NCBI GenBank assembly: GCA_031288765.1
Contig: JAITQV010000279.1
Span: 1-6,726 of the forward strand
Direction of reading: 5' to 3'
Length of the DNA stretch: 6,726 nt
Source of the DNA: Planctomycetaceae bacterium
Lineage (GTDB): Bacteria; Planctomycetota; Planctomycetia; Pirellulales; Thermoguttaceae
Shown here in pieces: positions 6,354 through 6,726 of this stretch. A program made the position numbers and the translations under genes. The notes beneath the pieces are model-generated. The model saw nothing but the letters and a program-made list of their open reading frames with translations, searched no databases and was not told where the DNA came from. The first letter of the stretch is position 1, and each line of letters begins with the position of its first letter.

Positions 6354-6476
6354 AATTTTTTAATTGAAGCCGTGCAAAAGTTGGATAAACCGGAAGAGCG
6401 AATTAGTATTTTATCCGAAGTGGAGAGCGGTTACAAGAGTTTGGCGAGGTTTTGCGAATTAGTGGAGAGCGGATAG
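6336..6476 (+). pseudogene. Possible 3' gene remnant, about 38 codons, unidentified
   Basis: In one plus-strand frame ending at TAG 6474-6476, codons from about 6360 read as an amphipathic, charged helix-like peptide: LIEAVQKLDKPEERISIL, then EVESG and LVESG 14 residues apart. The codons are rich in GAA, GAG and GTG, as expected of real coding DNA, and the two VESG segments come from a 12-bp direct repeat (6419-6430 and 6461-6472). There is no ATG; a TGA at 6333-6335 closes the frame, and the 5' part overlaps the start of the RND gene. I do not recognise the protein. It could be the tail of a gene truncated by rearrangement, or chance. Confidence 0.2.
6401..6436 (-). promoter_or_regulatory. 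Candidate sigma-70-type promoter for the RND gene
   Basis: On the minus strand TTGTAA (6436-6431) and TAAAAT (6413-6408) are separated by exactly 17 bp, matching the consensus hexamers at four and five of six positions. The predicted start near 6401 would leave a leader of about 48 nt before the RND ATG. No operator palindrome overlaps it. It lies within the coding-like remnant on the other strand, so at most one of the two readings need be functional. Chance matches of this quality are common. Confidence 0.3.
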
Positions 6477-6583
6477 TGGGGAATTAGGGACGGGTTTGCG
6501 CTGTTGTTTCCCACAAACCGGCAATAGCTGACCGATTTTTGTTTTTGATTAGGAAATCACAATCTAGGCAAACATTTGCCGAC

Positions 6584-6647
6584 CTTATGAATTGTAAATC
6601 AAGAGGTAGGCAACCCTTCGCCTATCTTGCGATTAACAATTCATAAG
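6584..6647. repeat. Long imperfect hairpin, family B-like, copy B3
   Basis: Two 28-base arms (6584-6611 and 6620-6647) pair around the 8-base loop AACCCTTC. The outer part, CTTATGAATTGT and its complement, is perfect for 12 bp; inner parts have a few mismatches and a short bulge. The inner left arm GAGGTAGGCAA and its TCAA lead-in match the left arm of the 2617-2673 palindrome, so this is probably a diverged relative with extended arms. A direct repeat GCCGACCTT lies at both edges (from about 6579 and 6648). Confidence 0.65.
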
Positions 6648-6666
6648 CCGACCTTCGGATATGTGT

Positions 6667-6694
6667 GTAGGGGCGAAAAATCTTTCGCTCCTAC
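6667..6694. repeat. 12-bp-arm hairpin
   Basis: GTAGGGGCGAAA (6667-6678) pairs with TTTCGCTCCTAC (6683-6694) with a single wobble-type mismatch around AATC; the flanking T and A extend the stem by one pair. Hairpins of this general form are known as dispersed intergenic repeats in several bacterial phyla. No T-run follows on either strand. Confidence 0.7.
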
Positions 6695-6699
6695 ATTGC

Positions 6700-6726
6700 G
6701 CCGACATTCGTCGGCAGATTTTTTTT
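6700..6726 (+). repeat. Family C stem-loop with T-run, terminator-like
   Basis: GCCGAC (6700-6705) pairs with GTCGGC (6710-6715) around ATTC, and after AGA comes a run of eight T reaching the window end. Read on the plus strand it has the look of a rho-independent terminator, but no plus-strand gene precedes it. Read on the minus strand it is a family C unit matching 84-112, with A-run, stem-loop and GCGCAA in the same order. It may terminate transcription coming from the left, or simply be a repeat copy. Confidence 0.55.

Larger units (their letters stand above)
6354..6726. other. Upstream region of the RND gene
   Basis: No complete gene is visible in these 373 bp. The part next to the RND start carries a possible sigma-70-type promoter and, on the other strand, a short coding-like remnant; the far part carries hairpin repeats of families B and C and a separate 12-bp-arm hairpin. 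The stretch 6477-6583 between them has a weak echo of family B (AATCTAGGCAAACATTTGCC) but no clear structure. No adaptor-protein gene precedes the RND gene within the window. Confidence 0.7.

Overview
The window holds two complete, intact protein-coding genes, both on the minus strand, separated and flanked by intergenic DNA packed with short palindromic repeats. The first gene to be transcribed (positions 6353 to 3024) encodes a 1109-residue inner-membrane RND-family efflux permease. The second (2533 to 491) encodes a 680-residue P1B-type heavy-metal-translocating ATPase. Both are export pumps, one drawing on the ion gradient and one on ATP. They lie about 490 bp apart with repeats between them, so they are probably separate transcription units. 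No periplasmic adaptor (membrane fusion protein) or TolC-like outer-membrane partner for the RND pump is in the window, and no metal-responsive regulator for the ATPase.

Organism: the RND pump implies a diderm bacterium. Both genes lack a recognisable Shine-Dalgarno sequence, base composition is moderate, and the intergenic DNA is rich in hairpin repeats. Together with the general character of the RND sequence this suggests Planctomycetota, with Bacteroidota as an alternative. This is inference without a database search.

Layout: 1-490 is a repeat cluster with no credible gene. It contains a family A hairpin unit (1-60), family C stem-loops (84-150), a 23-bp hairpin (151-173), a 220-bp imperfect palindrome made of two inverted family A composites (181-400), and a family B block (417-448). 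491-2533 is the ATPase gene. 2534-3023 holds a 7-bp tandem repeat directly before the ATPase start, a perfect 16-bp-arm family B palindrome (2617-2673), another family A unit (2700-2757) and a small hairpin (2911-2927). 3024-6353 is the RND gene. 6354-6726 holds a candidate promoter, a short coding-like remnant on the plus strand, a family B-like long hairpin (6584-6647), a 12-bp-arm hairpin (6667-6694) and a family C stem-loop followed by a T-run at the window end (6700-6726).

I see no convincing new multi-gene system. The most interesting signal is the repeat landscape. Three hairpin families recur around both genes, and in two of them the stems differ between copies by paired, compensating changes. 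That points to selection on, or mobility through, the folded structure, as in REP/RAYT-type or MITE-like elements. Secondary points are an unusual combination of metal-site residues in the ATPase and an Asp-to-Cys change in the proton-relay pair of the RND pump.
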